Of a stretch of DNA of 64,000 bases, positions 43,239-53,687 are shown piece by piece (within the stretch, counting starts at the first letter, position 1; the number at the start of each line of letters is the position of its first letter). Both the position numbers and the translations under genes were made by a program. The notes under the pieces were generated by a model, which made no database searches, was not told where the DNA came from, and saw nothing but the letters and a program-made list of their open reading frames with translations. This DNA comes from Dyadobacter sp. (GTDB taxonomy: Bacteria > Bacteroidota > Bacteroidia > Cytophagales > Spirosomataceae): NCBI RefSeq assembly GCF_017744695.1, contig NZ_JAGIAS010000001.1, forward strand, positions 1,765,013-1,829,012, written 5' to 3'.

Positions 43239-44468
43239 ATGCAACTTTCTGACCATTACCCATATTCTATTCAGGGAATCGACCCTATTGAGTTAATCAA
43301 CCAGTACGGAAGCCCGCTTTACGTGTACGACGGCGCGACTATCCGCAGGAAAGCAGCCGAGCTGCAACATGCATTTGCCGGCGTGAATATGAAGATCAAA
43401 TATGCCTGCAAGGCCAATACCAACCTGGCCGTGCTGCGGCTGATGCGCGAAATCGGGGTAGAACTGGACGTAGTATCACCGGGTGAATTTGAAATGGGGA
43501 AAATGGCGGGTTATGCTGCGAACCAGATCACATTTACGCCCAGCGGCGTACATTTTGAAGAAGTACGCGAGGCTGTCGAAGCCGGGGCGATTGTGAACGT
43601 CGACAGCATCCCGCTGCTAGAATGGTTCGGACAAACTTATGGCAATACCAAGCCCTGCATGATCCGCATTAAGCCCAATGTAGCTGCGGGAGGGCACACC
43701 AAGATCATGACGGCGCACGCCGACTCCAAGTTCGGGATTTCAGTCCTGCTGCTGGATCAGATTTTGGAGGTAATCAAAAAGTACGATATTAAAGTGATCG
43801 GCTTGCACCAGCACACAGGTTCGGATATTAAAGACGCCGAACCATTCCTGAAAGTCGCCGATATCCTTTTCGAAACCGCGAAGCATTTCCCCGACCTCCA
43901 GGTGGTCGATCTGGGCGGTGGCTTCAAAGTTTCCTACCTGCCGGGCGACGCCATTACGGATATGGATTTACTGGGCAAAAAGATTTCCAAACGATTTCAG
44001 ACGTTCTGCCAGGAATATGGCCGCGAGTTACAGCTTTGGTTTGAACCGGGCAAGTTTCTCGTCAGCGAATCGGGCTTCCTTTTCGTTACTACCAATGTGG
44101 TTAAGGAAGATCCCGCACGCAACTTTGTGCATGTAGATTCGGGCCTTAACCACCTGATCCGCCCGATGATGTATGGTTCCTACCACCACATTCTCAATAT
44201 TTCAAACCCGAAAGGTGAATTGAAGCATTACAATGTGGTAGGCTACATCTGTGAAACCGACACCTTCGCCACCGACCGCGAACTTCCCGAGGTCCGTAAG
44301 GGTGATGTGCTGGCATTCCTGAATGCCGGCGCTTATGGGTTAACGATGAGCTCGAACTACAATGCCCGCTTCCGTCCGGCCGAAGTGCTGATCGACAACG
44401 GCGTGGCAAAGCTGGTAAGACGGCGCGAGACGATGGAAGATTTACTAAGGACGCAAACAGAGATTTAA
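43239..44468 (+). CDS. lysA: Diaminopimelate decarboxylase
   Basis: A 409-residue PLP enzyme for the last step of lysine biosynthesis. The PLP-binding lysine is in Y-A-C-K-A-N-T-N (about residue 58), the glycine-rich loop is L-G-G-G-F, the EPGK motif is seen in F-E-P-G-K-F, and the closing C-E-T-D-T-F and N-A-G-A-Y substrate segments are present. A perfect terminator follows. Confidence 0.96.
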   Translation: MQLSDHYPYSIQGIDPIELINQYGSPLYVYDGATIRRKAAELQHAFAGVNMKIKYACKANTNLAVLRLMREIGVELDVVSPGEFEMGKMAGYAANQITFTPSGVHFEEVREAVEAGAIVNVDSIPLLEWFGQTYGNTKPCMIRIKPNVAAGGHTKIMTAHADSKFGISVLLLDQILEVIKKYDIKVIGLHQHTGSDIKDAEPFLKVADILFETAKHFPDLQVVDLGGGFKVSYLPGDAITDMDLLGKKISKRFQTFCQEYGRELQLWFEPGKFLVSESGFLFVTTNVVKEDPARNFVHVDSGLNHLIRPMMYGSYHHILNISNPKGELKHYNVVGYICETDTFATDRELPEVRKGDVLAFLNAGAYGLTMSSNYNARFRPAEVLIDNGVAKLVRRRETMEDLLRTQTEI

Positions 44469-44491
44469 GATTTTGCCACAAATCAGTAGAG

Positions 44492-44530
44492 AGAAGCTGC
44501 ACAAAAGTACCTGTGCAGCTTCTTGTTTTT
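44492..44530 (+). terminator. Terminator after pyrF-lysA
   Basis: A 12-bp perfect stem (44492-44503 with 44512-44523), an 8-base loop, and TGTTTTT. Confidence 0.9.
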
Positions 44531-44605
44531 GGTACCCGTCCGCATTCCTTTTCAGTCAAAATTTCAATACATTTATTCATTAACCTATACTTAAATCGAT
44601 GACTG

Positions 44606-45070
44606 ATGAAAACACTGTACGCCACACTCCTCCTGGCCTGCCTTTCGGCCGTTTCCTATGACGGCATTGCCCAATCCGCCAACGCAGCCTATGACTCCAC
44701 GCTTGCCAAAAAGCTGAATGCGGATGAATATGGTATGAAGAAATATGTGATGGTTTTTCTGAAAACAGGAAGTGCGACGAATGTCCCCAAAAGCAAATCG
44801 GACAGTGCCTTCGCCGGGCATATGCAGAACATCAACCGCCTCGCCGAGACAGGGAAGCTGGTTGTAGCAGGCCCATTTTTCAAAAATGACAAATACCGCG
44901 GTATTTTCATCCTCAATGCAGATTCCATCGAGGAAGGTCGAAAACTCGTCGAGACCGACCCCGCCGTTCAAGCCAAGCTGCTCGACATGGATCTATTGAT
45001 GTGGTACGGCTCCGCGGCGCTGGCCGAAACGCTCGAAATCCATAAGAAGATCGAAAAGAAAAGCCACTAA
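44606..45070 (+). CDS. Exported YCII-domain protein
   Basis: A 154-residue protein with a signal peptide ending around G-I-A-Q (about residue 23), followed by a YciI-like alpha/beta-barrel domain: KYVMVFLKTG, AGHMQNINRLAETGKLVVAGP, then L-N-A-D-S-I-E-E-G-R-K-L-V. YciI proteins are small and of mostly unknown role; exported versions occur in Bacteroidota. It is a single gene, 123 bp before clpB. Confidence 0.85.
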   Translation: MKTLYATLLLACLSAVSYDGIAQSANAAYDSTLAKKLNADEYGMKKYVMVFLKTGSATNVPKSKSDSAFAGHMQNINRLAETGKLVVAGPFFKNDKYRGIFILNADSIEEGRKLVETDPAVQAKLLDMDLLMWYGSAALAETLEIHKKIEKKSH

Positions 45071-45127
45071 CTTCTTGCCATTTTGTCCGAAACGCCCCCT
45101 TCACGTCACTCTTTTGAGACAAAATTT

Positions 45128-45144
45128 CCGATTTGATCAATCGG
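45128..45144. promoter_or_regulatory. Palindrome upstream of clpB (possible operator)
   Basis: CCGATT and AATCGG pair around TGATC, 49 bp before the clpB start, and contain a copy of GATTTGATCAAT also found twice near 12650. It could be a heat-shock regulator site; the role is unproven. Confidence 0.35.
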
Positions 45145-45193
45145 CACACCATTTTTCATTCAGCGTTGTACCATTAACAAAGCGATCAACGCC

Positions 45194-47797
45194 ATGAACT
45201 TTAACCAATATACTATCAAGGCGCAGGAGGTAATCCAGCACGCCGCTCAAATGGTCCAGGGAAACCAGCAGCAGGCCATTGAAACGGGGCACGTGTTGAA
45301 ATCCATTTTGGAGGAGGACCCCAATACGTCATTATTTCTACTTAACAAACTCAATATCAGCGCGGATGTACTCAACAACCGTTTACAGAAGATATTGGAT
45401 GGGTACCCGCGTGTGAGTGGGGGACAGCCCTACCTGGGCAACGATATGGCCGCTGCCAGTGGCAAGGCACAGAATTACCTGAAAGAATTCGGGGACGAAT
45501 TCATCAGCATCGAGCTGCTGATTCTGGGTATACTCAGCGGAAAAGATTCCACAGCCAACATGATGAAGGAGCTGGGATTCAATGAGAAGGAACTGATCAA
45601 TGCAATCAAAGAACTAAGAGGAAAGAATAACCCTGTGAAAGATCAAAACGCAGAAGCCAAATACCGCTCTCTGGAACGGTACAGCAAAAATTTAAATGAA
45701 CTGGCCAAAGCGGGTAAAATTGACCCGGTTATCGGCCGTGACGAAGAAATCAGGCGGGTATTGCAGATACTCAGCCGCCGTACGAAAAACAACCCGATCC
45801 TGCTTGGTGAGCCGGGTGTGGGTAAAACCGCCATCGTGGAAGGGCTGGCCCAGCGTATCGTGCAGGGCGACGTTCCTGAAAACCTGAAATCGAAAACCAT
45901 TGTGTCGCTAGACATGGGTTTGCTCATTGCCGGTGCGAAATACAAAGGAGAATTTGAAGAAAGGTTGAAAGCGGTTATCAAAGAGGTGACCGATTCGGAA
46001 GGTGAGATTGTACTCTTTATTGACGAAATCCACACGCTGATCGGTGCGGGTGGCGGTGGCGAAAGCGCCATGGATGCCGCCAACTTGCTGAAACCGGCAT
46101 TGGCACGCGGCGAACTGCACGCGATCGGTGCTACCACATTGAAAGAATACCAGAAATACGTCGAGAAGGACAAGGCTTTGGAACGTCGGTTCCAGGCTGT
46201 GATGGTGGATGAGCCTAATATCTCCGATGCGATCAGCATTCTGAGGGGTATCAAGGAAAAATATGAATTGCACCACGGTGTTCGCATCCAGGACGACGCG
46301 GTGATCGCTGCCGTAGAGCTTTCGAACCGCTACATTAGTGACCGGTTCCTGCCCGACAAGGCGATTGACTTAATGGATGAGGCCGCTTCGAAATTGCGCC
46401 TCGAAATGGACAGCGTGCCGGAAGAGCTCGATGAGCTGAACCGCCGCATTATGCAGCTTGAAATTGAGCGCGAGGCGATCCGCCGTGAAAACAATAAGGA
46501 CAAGGAAACAGTCCTGAACAAAGAAATTGCCGACCTCGGCGAGCAACGCAATGCCCTGAAATCCCAATGGGAAAATGAAAAGGGGAAAGTAAATGAGGTA
46601 CGCGCATTGAAAGAACAAAGCGAGCAACTCCGCCTCGAAGCCGAGCAGGCCGAACGTTCGGGCGACTTCGGAAAAGTAGCCGAGATCCGCTATGGCCGCA
46701 TTCCGGAGGTTCAGGCCAAATTGAATGAGCTGCAAAAGTCCGAAAATGCGGAAAGCCTGATGCAGGAAGAGATTACGCCGGAGGATATTGCCGAAGTAGT
46801 GGCTAAATGGACCGGTATCCCTGTCAGCAAAATGCTGCAAAGCGACCGCGAGAAGCTGCTGCAACTCGAAGAGCATTTGCACCAGCGCGTGGCAGGCCAG
46901 AATGAGGCCATTGAAGTGGTGTCCGACGCCGTACGCCGCAGCCGCGCAGGTTTGCAGGATGCGAAACGGCCGATTGGCAGTTTCCTCTTCCTCGGCCCGA
47001 CGGGTGTAGGTAAAACCGAGCTAGCGAAAACGCTGGCCGAATACCTCTTCAACGACGAGAATGCCATGGTCCGGATCGATATGAGCGAATACCAGGAACG
47101 CCACGCGGTAAGCCGCCTCGTGGGTGCGCCTCCGGGGTACGTGGGTTACGATGAAGGCGGACAGCTCACGGAGGCCGTTCGACGCAAACCGTACAGCGTA
47201 ATCCTGCTCGACGAGATTGAAAAAGCACACCCGGATGTGTGGAACATCCTGCTGCAAGTGCTCGACGAAGGTCGTTTGACTGATAACAAAGGTCGTGTGG
47301 CGAATTTCAAGAACACGATCATCATCATGACGTCGAACATCGGCAGCCACATTATCCAGGAGAAATTCGCGGAAGACGAAGGCTGGAACCACACGCTGAT
47401 CATCGAAGAGGCCAAACAGGCGGTACTCGATCTGCTGAAAGCGTCCGTAAGGCCCGAGTTCCTCAACCGTATCGACGAGATCGTGCTGTTCGAACCGCTG
47501 ACCTTGAAAAACATCCGCAAAATCGTGGATATCCAGTTCAAAGGCATTCAGCACATGCTGAAAGAGCAGGGAATCACGCTCGACGCAACCGACGAAGCAC
47601 TCACCAAGCTCGGTGAAGACGGTTTCGATCCGGCATTCGGTGCGCGTCCGCTGAAAAGGGTCCTTCAAAGAAGAATCCTGAATGAACTGTCGAAAGGCAT
47701 TCTGAGCGGACAGGTTGCGAAAGACTCGGTGATCATGATGGAACTCGATTCGAAAGGTGAGCTGGTTTTCGAAAACGTCGGGGGCGTAGAGATATAA
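45194..47797 (+). CDS. clpB: ClpB disaggregase (Hsp100)
   Basis: An 867-residue AAA+ chaperone that, with DnaK, pulls proteins out of aggregates. It has an N-terminal Clp repeat domain (about 1-150), a first ATPase (Walker A G-E-P-G-V-G-K-T near 205), the M-domain coiled coil (about 400-530, with [17 protein letters not shown]) and a second ATPase (G-P-T-G-V-G-K-T near 601). Full length matches the family. It has its own terminator. Confidence 0.98.
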   Translation: MNFNQYTIKAQEVIQHAAQMVQGNQQQAIETGHVLKSILEEDPNTSLFLLNKLNISADVLNNRLQKILDGYPRVSGGQPYLGNDMAAASGKAQNYLKEFGDEFISIELLILGILSGKDSTANMMKELGFNEKELINAIKELRGKNNPVKDQNAEAKYRSLERYSKNLNELAKAGKIDPVIGRDEEIRRVLQILSRRTKNNPILLGEPGVGKTAIVEGLAQRIVQGDVPENLKSKTIVSLDMGLLIAGAKYKGEFEERLKAVIKEVTDSEGEIVLFIDEIHTLIGAGGGGESAMDAANLLKPALARGELHAIGATTLKEYQKYVEKDKALERRFQAVMVDEPNISDAISILRGIKEKYELHHGVRIQDDAVIAAVELSNRYISDRFLPDKAIDLMDEAASKLRLEMDSVPEELDELNRRIMQLEIEREAIRRENNKDKETVLNKEIADLGEQRNALKSQWENEKGKVNEVRALKEQSEQLRLEAEQAERSGDFGKVAEIRYGRIPEVQAKLNELQKSENAESLMQEEITPEDIAEVVAKWTGIPVSKMLQSDREKLLQLEEHLHQRVAGQNEAIEVVSDAVRRSRAGLQDAKRPIGSFLFLGPTGVGKTELAKTLAEYLFNDENAMVRIDMSEYQERHAVSRLVGAPPGYVGYDEGGQLTEAVRRKPYSVILLDEIEKAHPDVWNILLQVLDEGRLTDNKGRVANFKNTIIIMTSNIGSHIIQEKFAEDEGWNHTLIIEEAKQAVLDLLKASVRPEFLNRIDEIVLFEPLTLKNIRKIVDIQFKGIQHMLKEQGITLDATDEALTKLGEDGFDPAFGARPLKRVLQRRILNELSKGILSGQVAKDSVIMMELDSKGELVFENVGGVEI

Positions 47798-47820
47798 TCG
47801 CGGAATAATGCTAATACAGG

Positions 47821-47850
47821 GAGCGGCAGCAATGCCGCTCTTTTTATTTT
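47821..47850 (+). terminator. Terminator of clpB
   Basis: A 7-bp perfect stem GAGCGGC/GCCGCTC (47821-47827 with 47834-47840) followed by TTTTTATTTT. Confidence 0.85.
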
Positions 47851-48010
47851 CCCCAAATCGGGATTTACCGGAGGCCTCATTCCCACGTTGTGGAAGCTGC
47901 GCACCGCCGCTTTGCCGCGTGCTCGACCCAAAAACAAGTCGATTTACTGGCATAGTTTTTGTACAATTATTTATTCTTATAGTCTAACCTTTTAATCCGC
48001 ACCTAAATCC

Positions 48011-48562
48011 ATGGAACAATCACTGAATTCAATCAAAGTCGCGATACTGGTTGCCGATGGATTTGAGCAGGTTGAAATGACCTGCCCCAGAAAAGTCCTA
48101 AACCAACGTGGCGCGACAACCCATGTCATTTCGCCCAGCAAGGACATTGTGAAAGGATGGAGTCATCTGGATTGGGGCGAAAACCATCGGGTCGATGTCC
48201 CGCTTGAAATGGCACGTGCCGAATATTACGACGCACTGCTGCTGCCGGGCGGAGTGATGGGCCTCGACGCGCTGAGGATCAACCAGAAGGCGGTCGACTT
48301 TGTGCGGTCGTTCTTTATCGCCGGAAAACCGGTGGCAGCTATCTGCCACGGCCCGCAAATCCTGATCGACGCCGACGTGGTACTGGGCCGCACGCTTACC
48401 TCCTACGCCGCCATCCGCCACGACCTCGAAAATGCCGGCGCGATATGGGTAGATCAGGAAGTGGTGACCAACAACGGGCTCGTCACAAGCCGTACGACCG
48501 ACGACCTTTCGGCATTCGTCAGCACGATGATCCGGGAGTTCAATATGGAATTCCACCATTAA
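48011..48562 (+). CDS. DJ-1/PfpI family protein (PfpI/YhbO type)
   Basis: A 183-residue protein of the type 1 glutamine-amidotransferase-like fold. The nucleophile is A-I-C112-H113-G and E19 lies in D-G-F-E, as in PfpI proteases and YhbO-type stress proteins. It is shorter than, and not a close copy of, the other DJ-1-like protein at 41039. It probably acts in protein or glycation repair (inference). A terminator follows. Confidence 0.88.
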   Translation: MEQSLNSIKVAILVADGFEQVEMTCPRKVLNQRGATTHVISPSKDIVKGWSHLDWGENHRVDVPLEMARAEYYDALLLPGGVMGLDALRINQKAVDFVRSFFIAGKPVAAICHGPQILIDADVVLGRTLTSYAAIRHDLENAGAIWVDQEVVTNNGLVTSRTTDDLSAFVSTMIREFNMEFHH

Positions 48563-48594
48563 CTGCATTAATCACAGATTCAAACGCTTAGCAA

Positions 48595-48621
48595 GGGCAT
48601 CCGGCAACGGATGCTCTTTTT
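48595..48621 (+). terminator. Terminator after the PfpI-type gene
   Basis: The arms 48595-48603 and 48608-48616 (one G-T pair) close on a GCAA tetraloop, followed by TTTTT. Confidence 0.85.
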
Positions 48622-48676
48622 GTTTCCATTTAAAGCCAAAATTGTGGTATTTGCTCTTTCATTACCTGGCTTTCGC

Positions 48677-50179
48677 ATGACACTCATTTCGCTTCAAAAC
48701 GTCTCCGTCCGCAAATACGAATCAACGGTCCTTTCTGAAATCAACTGGAATATTGAACAAGGGAAAAATTGGGCGATCATTGGCCCGAACGGCTCCGGCA
48801 AGTCGGTATTGCTCGAAGTTATCGCAGGAAAATGGCCTGTGCTGACAGGCAAGGTCGTTTACGATTGGAACACACCTGTCCGTGAGAATATCGAGCTTGC
48901 CTCTAACGACTATTCGTTCAACCGCATTGTGAGTGCCGGGGCTGAGTATTACCAGCAGCGTTTTCACGCATACGAGTCCGAACGCGCACCCAGCGTGCGG
49001 GCGATCCTGACGGACCAATTGAAACCGGTAGGCACCGTAGACGACAAATCCGTGACACTCGCGCCATCCAAAGTGAGTGATGAAGAACTGGGCCGGGTAA
49101 GCGGGTTGCTGTCCATCACCCACTTGCTCGATCACCCGTTTGTGACGCTTTCCAACGGCGAAACCAGGAGAATGCTTTTGGCGAAGTCGCTGTTGAAAAA
49201 ACCGAAAGTACTCATGCTCGACAACGCGTTCAGTGGCCTGGATGTGCATTCGCGCGAGGTGCTTCGCAATGCATTGACCGAACTGAGCAAGCATGGCGTA
49301 ACCATTATCATGGCCACCACGGCAACCGAAATACCGCCTTGCATAACCGATGTGCTGGAACTGGAAGCCGGGAAGATCGAAGCCCAAAAGCCCGTGGCGC
49401 AATTTCGGTCGGCGGCAACCCATACCCATCACTTTCCACAGCCTGATCCGCAAAAACTGGCCCATTTCGGCCATCCGGAATTCACCGGCTTCCAATATGC
49501 GCTCGATTTGAGGAATATCCGCGTCAAATATGGCGAAGATCAGATTCTCGACGGGGTAAGCTGGCAAATCGCCAAGGGAGAGAAATGGGCGTTATCCGGT
49601 CCGAATGGCTCCGGCAAATCGACATTACTGAGCATTATTACAGCCGATAACCCGCAGCGTTTTGCAAATGACTTTGACTTGTTCGATCAAAAACGAGGCG
49701 GCGCAGGGGCTTCCATCTGGGATATCAAGCAAAAGATCGGGCACGTTTCGCCGGAATTGCATTTGTACTTCCCCAGAAATACCACCGTTTTCAAAACCAT
49801 TGCGTCCGGCTTTTTCGACGCCACCGGGGTTTTCTTTAAAAAACTCACGGAAACACAAATCGGACGCGTACACGAAGTGGCCGAGCTCCTTCACGTTCAT
49901 GAACTGATCGAAAAGGATTTTTCACAGCTTTCAAAAGGGCAGCAAAGGATGGTACTGCTTGCGCGGGCATTGGTCAAAAACCCACCGTTGCTGATCCTCG
50001 ACGAGCCTTGCCAGGGACTGGATACCGACGCAATCGACTATTTCAAATCGGTTGTAAATGCCATATGCGATACCGATCAACGGACATTAATCTATGTTTC
50101 GCATTATCCGAACGAGATCCCGAGCTGTGTAACGCATTATTTGAAACTGGAAAAAGGGAAGGTGGTCGAATCTCGCTAG
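48677..50179 (+). CDS. Double ABC ATPase, ModF-like
   Basis: A 500-residue protein with two complete ABC ATPase domains and no membrane part. Walker A motifs are G36-P-N-G-S-G-K-S43 and a second G-P-N-G-S-G-K-S near 307, with signature motifs LSNGETRR and LSKGQQRM. The Walker B segments are V-L-M-L-D-N-A and L-L-I-L-D-E-P. The layout fits ModF/PhrA-type ATPases. A molybdate-related role is only suggested by family. The ATG at 48677 is chosen because the first domain starts with M-T-L-I-S; 22 residues upstream are unlikely coding. Confidence 0.88.
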   Translation: MTLISLQNVSVRKYESTVLSEINWNIEQGKNWAIIGPNGSGKSVLLEVIAGKWPVLTGKVVYDWNTPVRENIELASNDYSFNRIVSAGAEYYQQRFHAYESERAPSVRAILTDQLKPVGTVDDKSVTLAPSKVSDEELGRVSGLLSITHLLDHPFVTLSNGETRRMLLAKSLLKKPKVLMLDNAFSGLDVHSREVLRNALTELSKHGVTIIMATTATEIPPCITDVLELEAGKIEAQKPVAQFRSAATHTHHFPQPDPQKLAHFGHPEFTGFQYALDLRNIRVKYGEDQILDGVSWQIAKGEKWALSGPNGSGKSTLLSIITADNPQRFANDFDLFDQKRGGAGASIWDIKQKIGHVSPELHLYFPRNTTVFKTIASGFFDATGVFFKKLTETQIGRVHEVAELLHVHELIEKDFSQLSKGQQRMVLLARALVKNPPLLILDEPCQGLDTDAIDYFKSVVNAICDTDQRTLIYVSHYPNEIPSCVTHYLKLEKGKVVESR

Positions 50180-50242
50180 TGGTTCCAACTTTTGACGAAA
50201 AATAGTCATCCTCTTTTTTCTGCTTTAACCAAATCACCAGCT

Positions 50243-50770
50243 ATGACCAGAAAAGTATTCGTTTACATTGCCGCCAGCCTCGACGGCTACATTGCCAAAC
50301 ATGATGATGACCTGACGTTCCTTTCCCTCGTCGAGCAAGAAGGCGAAGATTACGGCTATGCCGAGTTCATCGACACCATCGACACGGTGATTATCGGTCG
50401 CAAAACGTATGATAAAGTCCAGGCCATGGGCATTGAATACCTTCGACCCGATAAGGAATACCACATCATGACGCGTACCCCGCGTGCGCAGGAAGGCAAT
50501 GTCCGCTTCCACACCGGCGACCTGAAAGCCTTCATCGAAGAGTTGAAACAAAAAGAAGGGAAACACATTTTTGTCGACGGCGGCGCCGAAGTGGTGAACC
50601 AGCTCATGCAACTCGACTTGATCGACGAGTACATTGTTTCATTGATCCCTATTCTGCTTGGCGACGGCATCCGTCTGTTCAAAGACGGTCAGCCGGAGCA
50701 AAACCTTACTTTTCAGAGCAGTAAGTCTTTTGAAAAAGGGTTGGTACAACTGCATTACACGCGCAGATAA
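50243..50770 (+). CDS. Dihydrofolate reductase-like (RibD C-terminal) protein
   Basis: A 175-residue protein of the DHFR fold: RKVFVYIAASLDGYIA at the start, I-I-G-R-K-T-Y-D and H-I-F-V-D-G-G-A at the NADPH site. The family (YyaP/YwjB-type) contains reductases of unclear substrate, not the essential DHFR. I start at ATG 50243 because the family motif begins there. Confidence 0.88.
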   Translation: MTRKVFVYIAASLDGYIAKHDDDLTFLSLVEQEGEDYGYAEFIDTIDTVIIGRKTYDKVQAMGIEYLRPDKEYHIMTRTPRAQEGNVRFHTGDLKAFIEELKQKEGKHIFVDGGAEVVNQLMQLDLIDEYIVSLIPILLGDGIRLFKDGQPEQNLTFQSSKSFEKGLVQLHYTRR

Positions 50771-50779
50771 CGCATCACA

Positions 50780-51877
50780 TCAGCGGGCGGGCCTGGCTTT
50801 CACCGGCTCGTCCCATTTGCTTCTGACAAACCCGTTTTTGAGGTTCATTACAATGGAAATGGAGCTACTGCCGAAGCCTGGTACATATTGCGCCCGGCCA
50901 TAACCGACCTCGAATCTTTTAATGCGCAGCCACGCGCCAAAGGAAAACCCGGCCAGCGCCCCACGATTATTCAGGCGCAATTCCTGCCTCTTCAAATGGT
51001 CGTAGCCTAGCAGAATGCGAAAATTGGGGTGTGCCAGAATCTCCGCGCCCAGGGACAAGTGCCTGCCCAGCTTTTCCGCTACGCCTACCTTTTTGGATAA
51101 CTTATTACCATTGAGATCATAGGTATAAAACAGGTTCGGATCGTTGTAAACCATATCGAAACGGTTCAGATGATGGGCCGTCATCGACACCCGAACGGGC
51201 ATATACTTCGGTTTGAAAGTCACCCCCACCCGCATATCCAACGGCAACACCGGCGTATTCGCCCCATTGTAGGTCTGTTTTAAAAAGCCGAAGTTTTTGG
51301 CAGCGAAACCGATTGTAAGGTCCTCCCGCGGATGCCGGAATGTGGCGCCCCAGTCGAATGCCATACCCCAGGTCTGGTAACTTTCAATGGACGCGCCCAC
51401 GAACTTGGCCGTTGCGCCGAGCGTAAATGCGCCCAATGTATGTCCGTACCCTGCGGAAAGACCATAGTCCGCCGCGCGGAACTCCCCTACCACGTTCCCG
51501 ATGTCGTCGGTTTCCTGCATGGTACCGTAGTTCAGGTATTGCAGCCCAACCGCCCAAATGCCACCCGTTTTGCGGACTCGGTTGGCATAACCCATATTCA
51601 CAAATTTGGTATCCGCCAGGTAAGGCATCAGGTTCAGCGATACATTGTTGATCTTCGCGGAATCGAGCAGTGCAGGGTTTTGCAGAAACAACAGGGGATC
51701 GTTCCCTTGTGCGGTAATGTGGCTGGACCCCAATGCGGTACTACGCGCCTGGGCCGGCAATTGCAGAAAATCCAGACGGCTACGGCCACCCGTCACCTGG
51801 GCGAAAGCGGCATTCCATGGCCAGCATAGCCATAAGATCAGGAAAAGCAAACCGCTGCCCGTCGACCTCATAAACAT
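50780..51877 (-). CDS. porQ: PorQ-like type IX secretion outer-membrane protein
   Basis: A 365-residue outer-membrane beta-barrel protein: signal to A-F-A|Q (about residue 26), then repeated amphipathic strands of the FadL/PorV-like type (many G-Y/F and alternating polar-hydrophobic residues) and the closing aromatic-containing strand. The opening (SRLDFLQLPAQARSTALGSS) is what I recognise from PorQ, which works in type IX secretion. It supports export of the sorting-domain protein at 3247. It converges on the reductase gene. Confidence 0.8.
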   Translation of the reverse strand: MFMRSTGSGLLFLILWLCWPWNAAFAQVTGGRSRLDFLQLPAQARSTALGSSHITAQGNDPLLFLQNPALLDSAKINNVSLNLMPYLADTKFVNMGYANRVRKTGGIWAVGLQYLNYGTMQETDDIGNVVGEFRAADYGLSAGYGHTLGAFTLGATAKFVGASIESYQTWGMAFDWGATFRHPREDLTIGFAAKNFGFLKQTYNGANTPVLPLDMRVGVTFKPKYMPVRVSMTAHHLNRFDMVYNDPNLFYTYDLNGNKLSKKVGVAEKLGRHLSLGAEILAHPNFRILLGYDHLKRQELRLNNRGALAGFSFGAWLRIKRFEVGYGRAQYVPGFGSSSISIVMNLKNGFVRSKWDEPVKARPAR

Positions 51878-51959
51878 CCAATAATTTCCCGAATCATTAA
51901 AATGCAGCTATATTTATAACCGTTCACCAACAACAAATGTAACCATATCCCCGCATTAC

Positions 51960-53519
51960 ATGGAATCCCGATCAGCCGCTGTTTCAAAAAAAGAACTTTT
52001 AGATCAAAAAAATGCTGAGGCTGAGCTGGGCGGCGGTGAAAGCAGGATCCAGGCGCAACATGCGAAGGGTAAACTCACTGCCCGCGAGCGCATTTCCATT
52101 CTCCTCGACAAAGGTTCTTTCGAAGAAATAGGCCGGTTTGTGATGCACCGCAGCAAGGATTTCGGGCTGGATAAAGAGCATTACCTCGGCGACGGCGTGG
52201 TGACGGGCTATGGTAAGGTCAATGGCCGGCTGGTGTACGTTTTTGCGCAGGATTTTACGGTTTTCGGTGGATCGCTTTCGGAGACACATGCCGAGAAAAT
52301 TTGTAAGCTCATGGACCTCGCCATGAAAAACGGCGCCCCGCTCGTCGGCCTGAACGACTCCGGCGGGGCCCGCATTCAGGAAGGGGTACTCTCGCTGGCA
52401 GGTTATGCGGATATTTTCTATAAAAACACATTGGCGTCCGGTGTCATCCCGCAAATATCGGCCGTAATGGGCCCATGCGCGGGCGGTGCCGTATATTCGC
52501 CTGCGATCACGGATTTCATTCTGATGGTCGAAAACACGAGCTATATGTTCGTAACGGGGCCTAACGTCGTCAAAACCGTAACGCATGAGGAGGTAACATC
52601 AGAAGAACTCGGCGGCGCGATGACGCACGCGACGAAATCGGGCGTGACGCATTTTGTGTCTGCCAATGAAGTCGAATGCCTGCAATCCATTAAAAAATTG
52701 CTGAGCTACATGCCGCAAAACTGCGAGGACGACGCACCGCGGTACCCCTACACACCCGGCGACGAGCTTCGCCCCGCTTTGAATACCCTCATTCCCGAGA
52801 ATGCCAACCAGCCTTACGACATGCGCGAGGTGATCACCGAGCTCTCGGACAGCGACAGTTTTTTTGAAGTACACGAAAATTTTGCCGAAAATATCGTCGT
52901 AGGCTTCTCCCGCATTGCAGGCAGGAGCATCGGCATTGTGGCTAACCAGCCGGCTGTACTCGCAGGTGTACTGGATATTCATGCAAGCCAGAAAGCGGCG
53001 CGTTTCGTGCGGTTTTGCGACTGTTTCAATATTCCATTACTGGTTTTGGAAGACGTCCCCGGCTTCCTTCCGGGCACCGATCAGGAATGGAATGCGATCA
53101 TCAGCAACGGTGCGAAGTTGCTGTACGCATTCTGCGAAGCGACGGTTCCGCGCATTACCGTGATCACGCGTAAGGCTTACGGCGGCGCCTACGATGTGAT
53201 GAACTCCAAGCACATCGGGGCGGATATGAACTTCGCCTGGCCTTCCGCCGAAATTGCGGTAATGGGAGCCAGCGGCGCAGCTGAGATTATTTTCAAACGC
53301 GAGATCGCACAGGCCGAAAACCCGGAGGAGAAATTGAAGGAAAAAATCGACGATTATACACACAAGTTCGCGAATCCCTACCGCGCCGCGCACCGTGGTT
53401 ATATCGACGAGGTGATCTATCCCGACCAGACCCGCGCGAAGCTCATCCGTGCCTTCGAAATGCTCGAAAACAAGGTGGATGTGCTCCCTAAAAAGAAGCA
53501 CGGCAACATTCCGTTGTAA
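51960..53519 (+). CDS. Acyl-CoA carboxylase, carboxyltransferase (beta) subunit
   Basis: A 519-residue protein of the propionyl-/acetyl-CoA carboxylase beta family. Two crotonase-like halves carry the oxyanion glycine motifs ([18 protein letters not shown] and [16 protein letters not shown] in the first; the G-G-A-Y-D-V-M region with [12 protein letters not shown] in the second). It transfers the carboxyl from biotin to an acyl-CoA. No biotin carboxylase or biotin carrier gene is nearby, so those must be encoded elsewhere. Substrate length (C2, C3 or longer) cannot be read with certainty. Confidence 0.93.
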   Translation: MESRSAAVSKKELLDQKNAEAELGGGESRIQAQHAKGKLTARERISILLDKGSFEEIGRFVMHRSKDFGLDKEHYLGDGVVTGYGKVNGRLVYVFAQDFTVFGGSLSETHAEKICKLMDLAMKNGAPLVGLNDSGGARIQEGVLSLAGYADIFYKNTLASGVIPQISAVMGPCAGGAVYSPAITDFILMVENTSYMFVTGPNVVKTVTHEEVTSEELGGAMTHATKSGVTHFVSANEVECLQSIKKLLSYMPQNCEDDAPRYPYTPGDELRPALNTLIPENANQPYDMREVITELSDSDSFFEVHENFAENIVVGFSRIAGRSIGIVANQPAVLAGVLDIHASQKAARFVRFCDCFNIPLLVLEDVPGFLPGTDQEWNAIISNGAKLLYAFCEATVPRITVITRKAYGGAYDVMNSKHIGADMNFAWPSAEIAVMGASGAAEIIFKREIAQAENPEEKLKEKIDDYTHKFANPYRAAHRGYIDEVIYPDQTRAKLIRAFEMLENKVDVLPKKKHGNIPL

Positions 53520-53564
53520 CGAGCACGCAGCGCGTATTGCCCATTTTCTCTGATTTTATAGCCT

Positions 53565-53608
53565 ATTCCGCGGCCTTACCCCATTAATATCGGGTAATGC
53601 CGTGGAAT
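53565..53608 (+). terminator. Large imperfect stem-loop after the carboxylase gene
   Basis: A stem of about 15 pairs with two mismatches (53565-53581 with 53592-53608) closes on a loop of about ten bases. No T run follows, so termination may be weak. Its 3' arm overlaps a second smaller hairpin (GGAATGC...GCGCATTC). Confidence 0.5.
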
Positions 53609-53610
53609 GC

Positions 53611-53642
53611 TTTGGCGCATTCTGAATATTGTCCTAATTTCA
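53611..53642 (+). promoter_or_regulatory. Possible promoter of the oxidoreductase gene
   Basis: TTTG (53611-53614) and TAATTTCA (53635-53642) are 20 bp apart, near the Bacteroidota TTTG-N19-TAnnTTTG pattern, with the last bases of the -7 box diverging. The start codon is 45 bp on. Confidence 0.4.
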
Positions 53643-53687
53643 CAAGCACTTAACAATCATTTTTACTTCCTAAAAGAACCTTAACGA

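Noticed and set aside
47021-47953. 310-residue minus-strand open frame opposite clpB
   Set aside because: It is antisense to the strongly conserved ClpB ATPase region, and its composition is that of a reverse-strand shadow.
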